Program-made: the position numbers and the translations under genes | Part shown: positions 24,800 through 35,619 of the stretch, piece by piece | How the letters are laid out: the number at the start of each line of letters is the position of its first letter | How positions within the stretch are numbered: the first letter of the stretch is position 1 | Notes under the pieces: generated by a model | Seen by the model: only the letters and a program-made list of their open reading frames with translations | Database searches by the model: none | What the model was told of the DNA's origin: nothing | DNA from: Cryptomeria japonica | Taxonomy: Eukaryota > Streptophyta > Pinopsida > Cupressales > Cupressaceae | Direction: 5' to 3' | DNA: 60,000 nucleotides | Assembly: GCF_030272615.1 (NCBI RefSeq) | Contig: NC_081406.1 | Coordinates: forward strand, 403,078,939-403,138,938

Positions 24800-25926
24800 T
24801 GTAATGTGGTGAAATGTGAATGAGAGATCAAGAGGAAAACTACCCTTTCCCTCCAAGGAGAGATGAGAGTTTCACTGCGGATTTCCCTTCAAACACTTTT
24901 CACCTAGTTACATTGGAAGAGGAGAGGAGAATTCACTAAATTCAACCTTCAAAGATGAAGATTGAATTTTGAATGAAATGGGAATGATAAGTTGATCCCC
25001 TCTTCCTTATTTGAAATGGAAAGGAATTGATTGAATTATGTAGTGCAAAAGTGACAAAGAACTGATTATAACTTGAGATCGGAGTATGGGATGAAGCTAT
25101 GCACCTGGATTTGGCAATAATATGTCGAGACGAAGTTGCCCGGGCCGTGGCAGGAATGTACACGGTCCGAAAAATCCGCGAAACAAAAAAGGTTTTTCCG
25201 CTTCTGCAAATGGAGCCCGAATCTGATAGTACAGCTGTGCACCTGCAACCTACACACAAAAAAGAGAGGAAAATGGGTTGGGATTGGGAGTTTGCCTTTT
25301 GGTCAAACCCCAGTTTTGGAATTAACCAAGTAATGAAAGAAAGACTTGCAAGTAGCTATAAATGAAAGATTGAATTGTAAATCACCTCAAGGGAGGTTGT
25401 GATAGCAATGTTGATAGAAATGCTTGTGTGGAATTGAATGTTGGAATCAATCTCCTCTTCAATGGTTGAATCCTTGACTTGAATGTAACACCTAGCCTTG
25501 AAGGGAGACTTTAGAATGCTCAATGCTGGAAAAGAATGCTCTTGAATGCTTGATCACCAATTTTCACCTTATTGAACCTTATCTTATGCAAATGAGAGGA
25601 CAAATTCCCCTTAAATACATGTTATTGAATTTGATTTTCGTCATAGGCCGACATCAGGGGAGTTTTCCCGCTCACTGCACAACCTACAATGCAACCCTAG
25701 GAATGGTCTTGCCCCAAAATAGGGCAGGGACAAGAGTACCACGCCCCTGTCTTACCCCTTTCTCCAGGGTAGAGTGCGGACAGGGTGGTGCAGAGGCCAA
25801 GAAAGAAGCTGATTCCGAAGGTTGAGCAGTCTCTAGTCTCCGATCAGGCTAGAGGATTCGATCTCGTGTGCGTGAGGACCCTAATGCAGTCGAAAATTGC
25901 TAGGGTCGCAATTTTATGACACTACA
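24800..25926 (-). repeat. 3' LTR of the minus-strand gag-only element
   Basis: On the minus strand it starts tgtagtgtcataaaattg and ends cacattaca, 1127 bases. Its end matches the partial 5' LTR from 34245 (tgtaatgtggtgaaatgtga on the plus strand). It carries the family's ggaccgtg...tcc segment near 25145-25173 (read on the minus strand). Short open frames inside it are LTR shadows. Confidence 0.85.
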
Positions 25927-26675
25927 TTTAGCCCCCACTTTAGCGGGAGTATGAGTGTACGCCAATACTGCGGTAAAGTACAAGGAAACAAGATTGAAAG
26001 ACTTTTACCACGTCAAGGAGGCAAGATACGCCAAGCCCCCAGTGGACTTAGGATCTTATGACTTCGATTGACAAAGTAAAAGGGAAGATCGAGAAGGGGA
26101 GAACCATGACTGCAAGTAGCAAATTTCCCTTCACTATGAATCATGAAAGCAAGGATACCAAAGATTACAAAGCAAAACGAAGTTCACTAAGTAATTCTAA
26201 TTATCAAGAAGGAAAATATGAGCGGAGTGTATGCCCCCACGTTAAAGTGATCGCACACACCTTATCGGGAGCAATTGCTTTAAGGTAGGATACACCCAAG
26301 AGAAAGAGAAGGGAGGGAGCACTTTATCGCAAGAATTTAGGCCCCAATCGAGGAATAAATCCAAGGATAATGAACACAAAACATGAGGTAGTGTCGCTTT
26401 CCTCGGGGTTAGTATGCTGTATGATAACTCATGTATATCATGTATGTATATGTGCATATAATAATCGTCGTTACCCAAAGAAGGACAGTACCTTGGAAGA
26501 AAGGGAAGAGAGGATGTCTTTTGAGTCAACATGCAAGAGACCAAGAAAAGATCTCAATGCTTTGCATCGTCTCCAAGTAGACATTAAGGGAACAATAGAA
26601 GAATAGGGATACACATAGAAGAATGGTCACAAAAGAGCAAGAAAGGAGAGAGAAAGATCTACAGTGCTAATATTG
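25927..26675 (-). other. Polypurine tract and 3' non-coding region of the gag-only element
   Basis: On the minus strand the sequence directly before the LTR is aaagtgggggctaaa, identical to the tract before 49866 in the plus-strand copy. It would prime second-strand synthesis. The remaining 700 bases align with 49112-49850 and have no coding frame. Confidence 0.75.
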
Positions 26676-29600
26676 CTAATTTAGCATGACATCCCCCTCC
26701 CGATCTTGCTGATCACTATTTCGGGAAGGCGAGCAACATGCCAGAGGAGCGACATCAAGCACATCAGATGGAGCTATCACAAGATCCAAACAAGGACTAT
26801 GCTCATGTTGTAAGTCACTTTGTTCGATTCTAGGAGCTAGGATTAAGGTTTGTGAAAATTCAGTTGATAAATGCGTGTCCACATCAACATATTCATTCTC
26901 ACTATCAGAAGCATTAGGAGTTGTATTGCCATTATGAATAACATTTTCACCGATTTCTTCATCAAAGTTTAGAGAAAGAGGAGCAAGAACACGAATAGGA
27001 GTAAAACCATCACATGTTTTGTGCAACTTATGATTTGGAGACGTAGGTTGAACATCTTGCTTAGGAGAAAAGGGAAATCATGTCAATTGTTGGAGTCTGA
27101 GGAGATTGAGTATTTTGAGGGATAGCTTCACGAGCTCGAACACGGTGTCTTCGTCGGCGTTCTCTCGCACAACGATTTCGACGAGTCTTAGTGGAAGGCT
27201 GAGACGGAGGAACACTTGAAAAAGTAGAAATGTTTCTCTCCTTGATAGTTGAAGGTTTAGGTTGAGGTCTTTTTGGTTGAACAAGAGGAGAAGCATGCCT
27301 CTTCTCTCGATAAGAGGAAGGAGGTGGAACTGCGCCATAGAAAGGAGGAATGGTAGGTGTCGAAAAGAGACCAGGTCCATCATGAGGAGGAGGTATAGGT
27401 CTAACCTTAGGAAGAATATTGTTGTTCTCCTTAAGAGAAGGTAAAGTCGCATTCATAGGAATAGGTTGATGATCTTCCTTAGGAAGGAGATTAGTTCTAT
27501 CCGTGAGGGGAAGAACCTCATCTTGAAGAATAATAGGAATGTCAATTGTTGGAGATCTAGGTTGACTTAAGGATAAGATCATATCTTTCTTCCATTTTTG
27601 ATAAGATTGAAAAAGAGCATTGCTCCTTGATGGAAGAGATTGAAATTGTTTGGGCCAAAAGAAATCAATAGGAATACCGGGGCTTCTTTCGGATGGACGA
27701 AATAAGCTATGGTTCACGGTTATGATTTCTCCATTGTGAGGAAATTTCAGACATTTGTGGATTGGAGAAGCAATAGCCTTCATGGAAGATAGCCAAGGAT
27801 AGACCAACTTCACACAGAATTGCTCAGAAGAGGGTATGATAACAAAGTCAACATCCATGGATTTAGTATGAACTTCAATAGGAAGGGTGATAGAGCCAAT
27901 GGTAGGACAAGAGAATCCATCAAATAACTTCACAACCACATTAGAAGCATGATATATTGGTTTATGCAATCGTAAAGTGAAAAGATACTCTTCAGTTATG
28001 ACATTAACCATGCAAGAGGGATCAATCGGGGCACCATGGCAAGGGATATCCTTAACCTTCGCAACTATGTATAAAGGGCCAATCGGGTGCTCTGATGGTC
28101 TCACTAGGGTCAAATGTAATACAAGGATCCTTAGGCATATCCTGTGTTTCTACCATATTAACCAAGTTTGGAGCCATAGAAGTGAATTCCTCAGAAGAGA
28201 AAGAATTAGGCACAATCTCAATAACGTTAGAGGTATGAGAGGGCAAGGGATCAATGAAAATCTTAAGATTTTGATTAGGAGGAGCTACTAATTTATTCCC
28301 TTTATCATTCACACCTGCCACAGATATAGTATTATTATCAATCAAATCTTGAATCTTATTCTTCAATGCGAAACATTTCTCAGTATCATGACCAGGTTGG
28401 CGATGAAATTGACATTGGGAATTGTTATCAAAATAAGGGGATGCAAATTTAGAAGGATCAATTGGTTTTATAGGAGGAAGTTTGATAACATTTCTGTGTA
28501 ACAACTAAGACATAATACTATGTAAGATTCATTCAAGGAAGTAAATTGTCTTTCTCTTTGGAAAAATTTAGAAATACAAGGCACACATGTTGTAGCATTC
28601 ACATTGTGGTTGTTGATTGTATCATTGAACTTGATGAACCTTTTTGTTGGTTTGAACTTCACAAATGGTTGTTGAACACTCTCCCCTTTATCACTCGGAG
28701 CCATAGGGGTGGATTGCTCCATTTGACTCACAGCAAGTTGATAATTGTGGAGTGTTGCGCACAACTGCGGAAAGGGAGTAAACTCAGACAAAAGAAGCTT
28801 TTCCCTAATATCTTTTTGTAAATTAGAAATGAAAATTCTTTGAATATCATTATCAGGTACATGAAAAGAAATTTGAGCACACAAACGCTTATATCTACCA
28901 ATGAAATTAGTCACTTTTTCTTTAACACCTTGCTTACAATGCATTAAATCAGTCAAAGTGATTTTAGGACCAATGTTGTTTTGAAATTGTTGGATGAAAA
29001 CATTTGGCAGTGGTTGAAAGGAAGTGATAGAATAAGAAGGCAAAGAGAAATACCATTGTAAAGCCTTATCTCTTAGTGTTCTTGTAAACAATTTTGCAAG
29101 CAATCTTTGATCATCAGCAAAATCGGTACACAAGGTTTGAAATGTTTTGACATGCGTAAGAGGATCACCTTTTCCATTATAGAGTTCCATTTGAGAGATC
29201 TCAACATGTTTGGGTGGCACGGCTTTAACAATATCAAAAGAAAGTGGGCTCGCAACATTAAAGGTGGGCACACTAAACTTGGATTGACTCATAGAAGCAA
29301 TTTGTTGTTGTAAGGAAGACACGGTTTGAGAAAGATTGTTAATGGTTGCTTCGGTAGAAGAATTGATGTTAGACATGGTTGAATGAGAAGGTGGTGTGAT
29401 GTTATTGAAAGAAGGCATGGACTGAGAATAAGGTGGTGGGACATTATGATAAGTAGGCATAGGTGATGATTGGGTAGGAAAAGGGACACTTAAAGGAGGA
29501 ACAAAGTTGTTGAAGGAATTGCCCCCTTGTGTCACATTGATTGGTTGAGGAATAATAGGAATACTTATGGAAGACATAGGTAAAGATGGAGGATTAAATG

Positions 29601-30159
29601 AAGAAGAGGGATTGCCCCCATGACCCATGGTTGTAGGAATGACATTATGAGTTGAAGTAGCCATGATGTTGGAGGTGAAAGTAGGAATACTAGTCATAAG
29701 AGTCGTCAAAGGAATTGAAGGATTGACTTGTGTTGAAGGTTGGGAATAACCTAGGGTTTCGGCACAACTCTTGATAGGCATGACATTAGAATCAACAATA
29801 TGTGCAATGCCACACAATATATCAATTCCATTCTTATCACTTTGAATCATGCGCTTAAAGCCTTCAATTAATGGAAGAGCTTCACTATTAGAGTATTCTT
29901 GGGACATCCATTGTTGAAAGTTATCAAATTGATTATCCAATGTGGAAAGTTGATCTATAGAAACCTTAGTTAAAGCTTCTTCTTCATCAATGGGGTGAAT
30001 AGGGACATGATTAGGATGGGAAGAATTAGCATGATCCTCATTAAAGAAGTCACCCAAATTAGGCTCCATCTCCTCGGTAATTAAACCTTGGGAAGCCTTA
30101 ATTCTAATGCTCCTTCTAACAGGAATAGGATAGGTAGGACTAATAGTGGTAAAACTCAC
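26676..30159 (-). pseudogene. gag: Broken gag-protease gene of the gag-only element
   Basis: Four overlapping or adjacent frames (30159-28468, 28504-28052, 28113-27061, 27026-26676) together match the 1103-codon ORF at 45674-48985. The start MSFTTISPTYPIPVRR agrees with that of the intact copy. By comparison there is a one-base loss near 28525, an in-frame stop just before 28504, a one-base gain near 28078 and another shift near 27070. Recognisable parts are the retrotransposon gag domain (first frame), the CQFHRQPGHDTEKC knuckle and an IDPSCMVNVITEE protease-like motif. The last frame runs 41 codons past the stop of the plus-strand copy (HSPCLDLVIAPS...), giving the ancestral C-terminus. Confidence 0.9.
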
Positions 30160-30987
30160 GCACTAGACGAAAAATTTGAATTTTGAATTTTGGAACAAAG
30201 CTTACAAAATTGATTAATACAAAATTTAAGAAAATAATGATTACACAATTTGAACTTTGTTGGAGGAAGAGGATGACACAATTTCCAAAAAATCAAAGGA
30301 AATTGAAATTTTAAAATTAGGGCAGACTATAATTAACCTCTTAATTTTAAAAATTTTCTTGAAATTTGAAATGTTGAATTTTGGAGGTATTTCCAATTCT
30401 AGAGGGATAAAAAGTCGACAAAATCAGCCAATCTTTTGGATTTAAGCTATTAAATACAATCATAATAGTCTCTCGAAATTTCGAGAAAAAAGTCGAGGAT
30501 TGTGGCGGGAACGCACATGGTCCGACCAACTTTTTTCGAAATTTTCAGGGATGAATATCCCGAAATTTCGGGAAAAAAGCCGACTGTGGCGGGAACGCAC
30601 ATTGTCCGACCAACTTTTCTCAAAATTTTCAGGGATGAATATTACGATGATTTCAAAGCTAACCCCCCAAAATTGACGAATTTTACGACCTCTAGATGGG
30701 CGAAATGAAGACGCAAATGTAAAAATAGGACCCTATTAGAGTTTTGAAGCAAAAAAGGAATTGAATTGCAAATTTGAAAAAGGTAAAACCTAATGGATAG
30801 GGACACCTTGGAAAATGTTTAGAAATCTGAATGTAAATGAAATTGATTTGAAATTTACACATTTTCAAGATGATTTTCAAAAATTAGGGTTTTAACAAGT
30901 AACCTCTTAATTTTGTAAATTTGATTGTAAATTTGATTTGCAAATTGAACAAGAAAATGAAGAAATCGAATTTGATAAACAAAACGA
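30160..30987 (-). other. 5' leader of the minus-strand gag-only element, gag-proximal part
   Basis: A non-coding stretch between gag and the nested element. It contains two tandem copies (about 30495-30575 and 30577-30650) of a segment with gtggcgggaacgcacatggt / gaccaactttt / agggatgaatat. On the minus strand these correspond to the ggaccgtgtgcac...tccc motif found twice in the leader of the plus-strand copy. Confidence 0.65.
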
Positions 30988-30992
30988 TTTTT

Positions 30993-31983
30993 TTAAAAAA
31001 AATATATATATCTTCTATAATGGTCATCTTCTATTTTTAGTGGTCATCTTCTATTTTAAGCTAAGTTACCGATTTGGGTTCGGATTCGAGTACGGATTCG
31101 CGGATTTGGCAAAAAAAAAAAAAATCTTGGGTACGGGTATGGGTTCCTCCGTACATATATATATATATATATACCCATATATTATACATATGTTCAATAT
31201 ATACAATCCATACAAAAATAAAATATACAATGTGACTTTCCATACATAAATGATAAATGATAAATCCATAATTATTAATTGCCAATGCCAATAAATATTC
31301 ATATATCGCAAATATAATCAGTAAACTAATAACTAAAGTCTAATATCATATTCATAATTTGCAAAAAAGATAATATTCAAGTTTCAAGTCTTTTTGAAAA
31401 AGTCATAAAGGGGCGAATTAGAGTTTTATTATTAAAAAACTATTTTAAAAAGTCTTTTTTTATTGTTTTTTTGACCCGTGGCCCTGTTTTTTGGAAACCA
31501 CGGGCCTGGGTTCACGCGGGTCCTCCTGGGTTCGACTTGGGTTCCACCCGGGTCCTTCCCAGGTGGCTCGGTTCCTTGTAAGACCCACAGGGAACTCGGC
31601 CACCTGGGAAGGACCCGAGAGGAACCCAAGGAGAACCCGGGGAGAACCAGGACCGGGCAAGAACCAGAACCCAAACCCAGGCCAAAAGGGGAAGAACCGG
31701 TAACTTAGATTTTAAGTTGTCGACTTATTTAGCTTGTTAAGTTAGTTTTTTATTATGTAATTAGCTTTTAAGCTTTATTTAGCATTTAGCTTTTTCATTT
31801 TAGTTAATTAGTTTTTAAGCTTAATTTAGCTTTCACGCTTAATTTAGCGTTTAGCTCTTTAATCTTTTACTTTAACGTTATGTTCTAATTATAGAACATC
31901 GTCTTGTAACCTCTATATATACATGTGTATATCGTTCAATGTAATCATCCAATTATTGAATCATTCATTCAATTTATTTTTCA
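30993..31983 (+). repeat. 5' LTR of the nested LARD-like element, interrupted
   Basis: It matches the 3' LTR at 33697-34066 (shared aatggtcatcttctattt, ttatttagcttgttaagtta, catcgtcttgtaacctctat) once the 656 bases of insertion and duplicated target at 31061-31716 are set aside. Its first bases are degraded. It ends in tca directly before the primer site. Confidence 0.85.
31061..31708. mobile_element. 648-bp non-autonomous hAT element with GC-rich hairpin
   Basis: The ends are ctaagttaccgat and, reading inward from the right on the other strand, ctaagttaccggttctt. The 8-bp target duplication attttaag is perfect (31053-31060 and 31709-31716), and the empty site is seen in the sister LTR near 33754-33775. 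The interior has a (ta)n tract and, at about 31500-31665, a GC-rich imperfect palindrome. Its right end and palindrome match the left end of the transposase-bearing element at 57674 in inverted orientation (shared gaaccggtaact terminus and gggtcctcctgggttcga), so it looks like a deletion derivative of that family. Confidence 0.92.
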
Positions 31984-33696
31984 TGGTATCAGAGCGGGTC
32001 GATGGGATTTTTTAAAGTTTGGTGCATTTTTTAATTAAAATTCATGGCCTTCTTTCTGGAATATTTTCCAGGTTTTTTTTTAATGGTTTTTAAATAAAAA
32101 ATACAATTTTGCTTTTTTGAAGGCTTTTTGAGGGTTTCTGGTTTGTGGGCGATTTTCTTTGTGTTGAGCAACAGTTAATGTTTTTTTAGGGTTCTGGAGA
32201 TTTTCAGGCTTGCAACCTGGAGTTTTTTTTTTTGCAGATTGAAAATTTTCTTAGGGTTTCTGCAATTTTCGACTAGGGTTTTAACCCTTTAGTTCAAGTC
32301 GAAATTTTATGCTGGTTACAGATTCTTGGTGGGTTTTTCAAGACCTCAACTGGGTCGTTGTTAGATTTTTCTGGGTGCATCATTTTTGTGCCTCGATTTG
32401 TGAGCCGTCAGATCTGCATTCTGATTTCGGATTCTTGGTGGGTTTTTTGAGAGCTTTTTTGGGTTGCTCTCAGATTTTTCTGGGTGCCTCGTTTTCTGTG
32501 CCTCGAATTTTGTGTCAACGAATTTGCCTTGGAATTTAAAAACAGTCAGCGATTTCTGTGGACGTCGGGAATTTTGGTGTCTTTTGGGTGTCGTTTATGT
32601 TGTACATCCGACCTAGGGTTTCTACCCCTATTTTTTTTTGCGTTTTTTTTGGAAAAAAAATCATCAATATTTTTCTTTTTTTTTTACAAAAAAATCAGAG
32701 GTATTTTTTTATTTTCTACAAATTATTATTTTTTTTAGATTAATTTTCAAGAAAAATTTCAGGTTTTAAGTTTGCAGAAAATTTTAATTTCTGGGTTTCT
32801 TCCAAACCTCGAAATTCGTGCCTTAGAATTCGTGCTAGAATTCTCCTCTAGGGTTTCAGATTTTTTGTGCAGATGCTTCTATTTTGATTTTTGAATCAGA
32901 GTCTTCTGTCTCATGCTTTCACTAGGTTGACCTCGTTCAACCTCCATTTTTGTGATGGCATCTTTGACCAACATCATGTTGGAACATAGTCAAAATTTCA
33001 ACAGCTGCCACGACACCTGGAAACAGTGCATGTTCACGATATCTGAATATCATTACCTTTATCAGATTGATTTAGGCTAGACCTCGTCTTACAGGTCCCA
33101 AGGTTTTCACGATTTTTTCTTGAAAAATTGTCTGTCGGTTTTTTGATTTTTTCCACAAAAAAATCATGGGAGGGTTTTCATGATTTTTTTCTCAAAAATT
33201 GTTCGCAGGGTTTATAATTTTCCCTTAAAAATTATCTCATCTGTAATCCGCGATATTCGCGTAAGATTTTAGTTATATGGGTTTTAACGTTTTTTTCCAC
33301 AAAAACGATGATTTGTAACCTCAGATTTCTTGGTTTTTCGATTTTTCTTCTCAAAAATCGAGCTTTGTTGCAGTCAGTTTGCGTCACACCTGCCAGGGCG
33401 AACATTTGCAACCGTGGTATCTTGTAGTCAGTTTTGGAGTTGGTACTCTTTTGCAAAAGGGTTTGCTGATTTTTTCTTCAAAATCATTGTTTCAGGCTTT
33501 AGTAATTCGTGTGTGCCAGATCTCTAATTCGCGTGTGAAGGCTACATTCGCTTGGATGGCTTTTGGTACTCTTGGTCATTTACATTCTGCAGATCTTGGG
33601 AGGGTCTCCGTAGCAGCAGAGTGTTCTTTGCATCTGTGATCATAACACCTGCAGTGTTTTCTGTAGGGTATTGAGTACGATGACCGTTAGGGAGGG
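31984..33696 (+). other. Primer site and non-coding interior of the LARD-like element
   Basis: tggtatcagagcg at 31984 fits priming by initiator Met tRNA. The remaining 1.7 kb is T-rich with repeated ttttcaaaaatcg / gggtttc phrases and short open frames that resemble no retrotransposon protein. A polypurine run (gggaggg, ending at 33696) precedes the 3' LTR. Confidence 0.7.
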
Positions 33697-34066
33697 TGTT
33701 AAAATAATATTAATATCTTCTATAATGGTCATCTTCTATTTTTAGTGGTCATCTTCTATTTTAAGTTGTCAACTTATTTAGCTTGTTAAGTTAGCTTTTT
33801 ATTATGTAATTAGCTTTTAAGCTTTATTTAGCATTTAGCTTTTTCATTTTAGTTAATTAGCTTTTAAGCTTAATTTAGCTTTCACGCTTAACGTTATGCT
33901 CTTTAATCTAGCTTAATTTAGCTTAAATAGTGTTTAGCTCTTTAATCTTTTACTTTAACGTTATGTTCTAATTATAGAACATCGTCTTGTAACCTCTATA
34001 TATACGTGTGTATATCATTCAATGTAATCATCCGATTATTGAATCATTCTTTCAATTTATTTTTCA
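33697..34066 (+). repeat. 3' LTR of the nested LARD-like element
   Basis: 370 bases starting tgttaaaataatatt and ending tttatttttca. It shows the uninterrupted hAT target (ctattttaagttgtc) that is split in the 5' copy. It has an extra short repetition of the gcttaatttagc segment near 33890-33940. It contains ctctatatatacg near 33995, a plausible TATA region. Confidence 0.88.
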
Positions 34067-34223
34067 ATTTTCAGATCTAAGATAACCACAAGCAATTTTT
34101 ACAAATCACAAATTCAATTTTAATTTTAAAAACTAGGGTTTTTAATGATTTAACCACTAAGTTTGCAGAAATTTGAAACTTGTAAATGAAAAATATGCAA
34201 TTTTGTTCAAAAGGAAAGCATGC

Positions 34224-34241
34224 TTCATATCGGGTTCACCA
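34224..34241 (-). other. Primer binding site, tRNA-Trp type, minus-strand element
   Basis: Read on the minus strand: tggtgaacccgatatgaa. It starts three bases after the LTR end and matches the complement of the plant tRNA-Trp 3' end except for two internal bases. The plus-strand family member has the better match at 44491. Confidence 0.75.
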
Positions 34242-34244
34242 AAA

Positions 34245-34635
34245 TGTAATGTGGTGAAATGTGAATGAGAGATCAAGAGGAAAACTACCCTTTCCCTCCA
34301 AGGAGAGATGAGAGTTTCACTGCGGATTTCCCTTCAAACACTTTTCACCAAGTTACATTGGAAGAGGAGAGGAGAATTCACTAGATTCAACCTTCAAAGA
34401 TGAAGATTGAATTTTGAATGAAATGGGAATGATAATTTGATCCCCTCTTCCTTATTTGAAAGGGAAAGGAATTGATTGAATTATTTAGTGCAAAAGTGAC
34501 AAAGAACTGATTGTAACTTGAGATCGGAGTATGGGATGAAGCTGTGCACTTGGATCTGGTAGTAATATGTCGAGACGAAGTTGCCCTGCGAAGTTGAGGA
34601 AAAGTTGCCCTGATCGTGACAGGAATGTATAGATT
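34245..34635 (-). repeat. Truncated 5' LTR of the minus-strand gag-only element
   Basis: It matches 24800-25185 nearly base for base (aatgtggtgaaatgtgaatg, then gagatcaagaggaaaacta). It breaks off after gacaggaatgta, exactly in the ggaccgtg motif. The other two thirds of the LTR, including U3, are missing and are replaced by the tandem array that follows. Confidence 0.85.
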
Positions 34636-35346
34636 CAGCAACTTTGAAGTAGGACAATAGTTGCATAAATGCGATCTCCTTGCAAGGATATGAATAATGA
34701 AAATGCTCAAAATCACCTTAGAAGAGGTTGAAAAAGGTTGTCAAGAAACCTCCAACTGATTATAGTGTAAGTATAACTTTTTGTATCTATTTAAAGTGTT
34801 TTAGCAGCTAATTTGCATATTTATAGTCAAGTGGTCCCAAAATACTCAATTTTGCAGCTGATCAAACATAGAAACAAAAATTCATAATCTGTTTTTATCA
34901 AAATCAGCAACTTTGAAGTAGGACAATAGCTGCATAAATGCGATCTCCTTGCAAGGATATGAATAATGAAAATGCTCAAAATCACCTTAGAAGAGGTTGA
35001 AAAAGGTTCTCAAGAAACCTCCAACTGATTATAGTGTAAGTATAACTTTTTGTATCTATAGCTAATTTGCATATTTATAGTCAAGTGGTCCCAAAATACT
35101 CAATTTTGCAGCTGATCAAACATAGAAACAAAAATTCATAATCTGTTTTTATCAAAATCAGCAACTTTGAAGTAGGACAATAGCCACATAAATGCGATCT
35201 CCTTGCAAGGATATGAATAATGAAAATGCTCAAAATCACCTTAGAAGAGGTTGAAAAAGGTTCTCAAGAAACCTCCAACTGATTATAGTGTAAGTATAAC
35301 TTTTTGTATCTATTTAAAGTGTTTTAGCAGCTAATTTGCATATTTA
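34636..35346. repeat. Tandem repeat of about 269 bp, 2.7 copies
   Basis: Units start cagcaactttgaagtagg at 34636, 34905 and 35159. The second unit lacks about 15 bases (tttaaagtgttttag). The third ends at gctaatttgcatatttat. Units are nearly identical, implying a recent expansion. No coding frame is conserved across the units. Confidence 0.9.
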
Positions 35347-35510
35347 TTGGAATTCAGTTTGTTGAAATCTACCCTTTCAATGGGGTACTATTGACACAAA
35401 CATTTCCATAGATTTCTATGTGATAGTATGTGGTGGAATAGCATTTCTTTCCTCATGCATGACCCAACCATGCTTACATATTTCTTTGGTGGGTTACATT
35501 GTTCTTCCAG

Positions 35511-35619
35511 GTACTATCTCTGTGGAATCCAAGAATTTCAATAGAGTGTGACATATTGAGGAATTGCTATGAAGCCATTGCTTTGTATGCTTTTGGTAAC
35601 TATCTAATTGCTTGTTTAG
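35511..35619 (+). CDS. LAZ1: LAZ1-like exon B (36 codons)
   Basis: Between the acceptor gttcttccag and the donor gtaaga. It reads VLSLWNPRISIECDILRN then CYEAIALYAFGNYLIACLG. The R-x-CYEA-ALY-F--YLIACLG block is the most conserved signature of the LAZ1/TMEM184 family. It ends in phase 1; the split glycine codon is completed by exon C. Confidence 0.9.

Larger units (their letters stand above)
30993..34066 (+). mobile_element. Non-coding LTR retrotransposon (LARD-like) nested in the gag-only element
   Basis: The 5' LTR (30993-31983, itself split by a hAT derivative), primer site tggtatcagagc at 31984, non-coding interior, purine run ggagggtg and 3' LTR (33697-34066) make a complete structure. 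The flanking five bases are atttt on both sides (30988-30992 and 34067-34071), though the left one lies in a T-run. The 1.7-kb interior has no retrotransposon domain, so it would rely on enzymes made elsewhere. Confidence 0.85.
24800..34635 (-). mobile_element. Gag-only LTR retrotransposon, minus strand, decayed and nested
   Basis: On the minus strand the order is: truncated 5' LTR (34635-34245), primer site (34241 downward), leader with a nested element, a broken gag-protease frame (30159-26676), 3' non-coding region, purine tract and 3' LTR (25926-24800). It is homologous throughout to the intact element at 43289-51095 and likewise lacks reverse transcriptase, RNase H and integrase. This is the organisation of terminal-repeat retrotransposons with a GAG domain (TR-GAG). 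Removing the nested insertion leaves about 6.8 kb. It is older than the plus-strand copy, judging by three frameshifts, at least one stop and a missing LTR part. Confidence 0.85.

Noticed and set aside
26242-26606. Open frames of 78-100 codons on both strands
   Set aside because: They lie in the 3' non-coding region of the minus-strand gag-only element and are not conserved in the plus-strand copy.
31432-31708. Proline- and glycine-rich frames on both strands, also at 57638-57937
   Set aside because: They are readings of the GC-rich palindrome of the hAT elements, open on both strands because of base composition.
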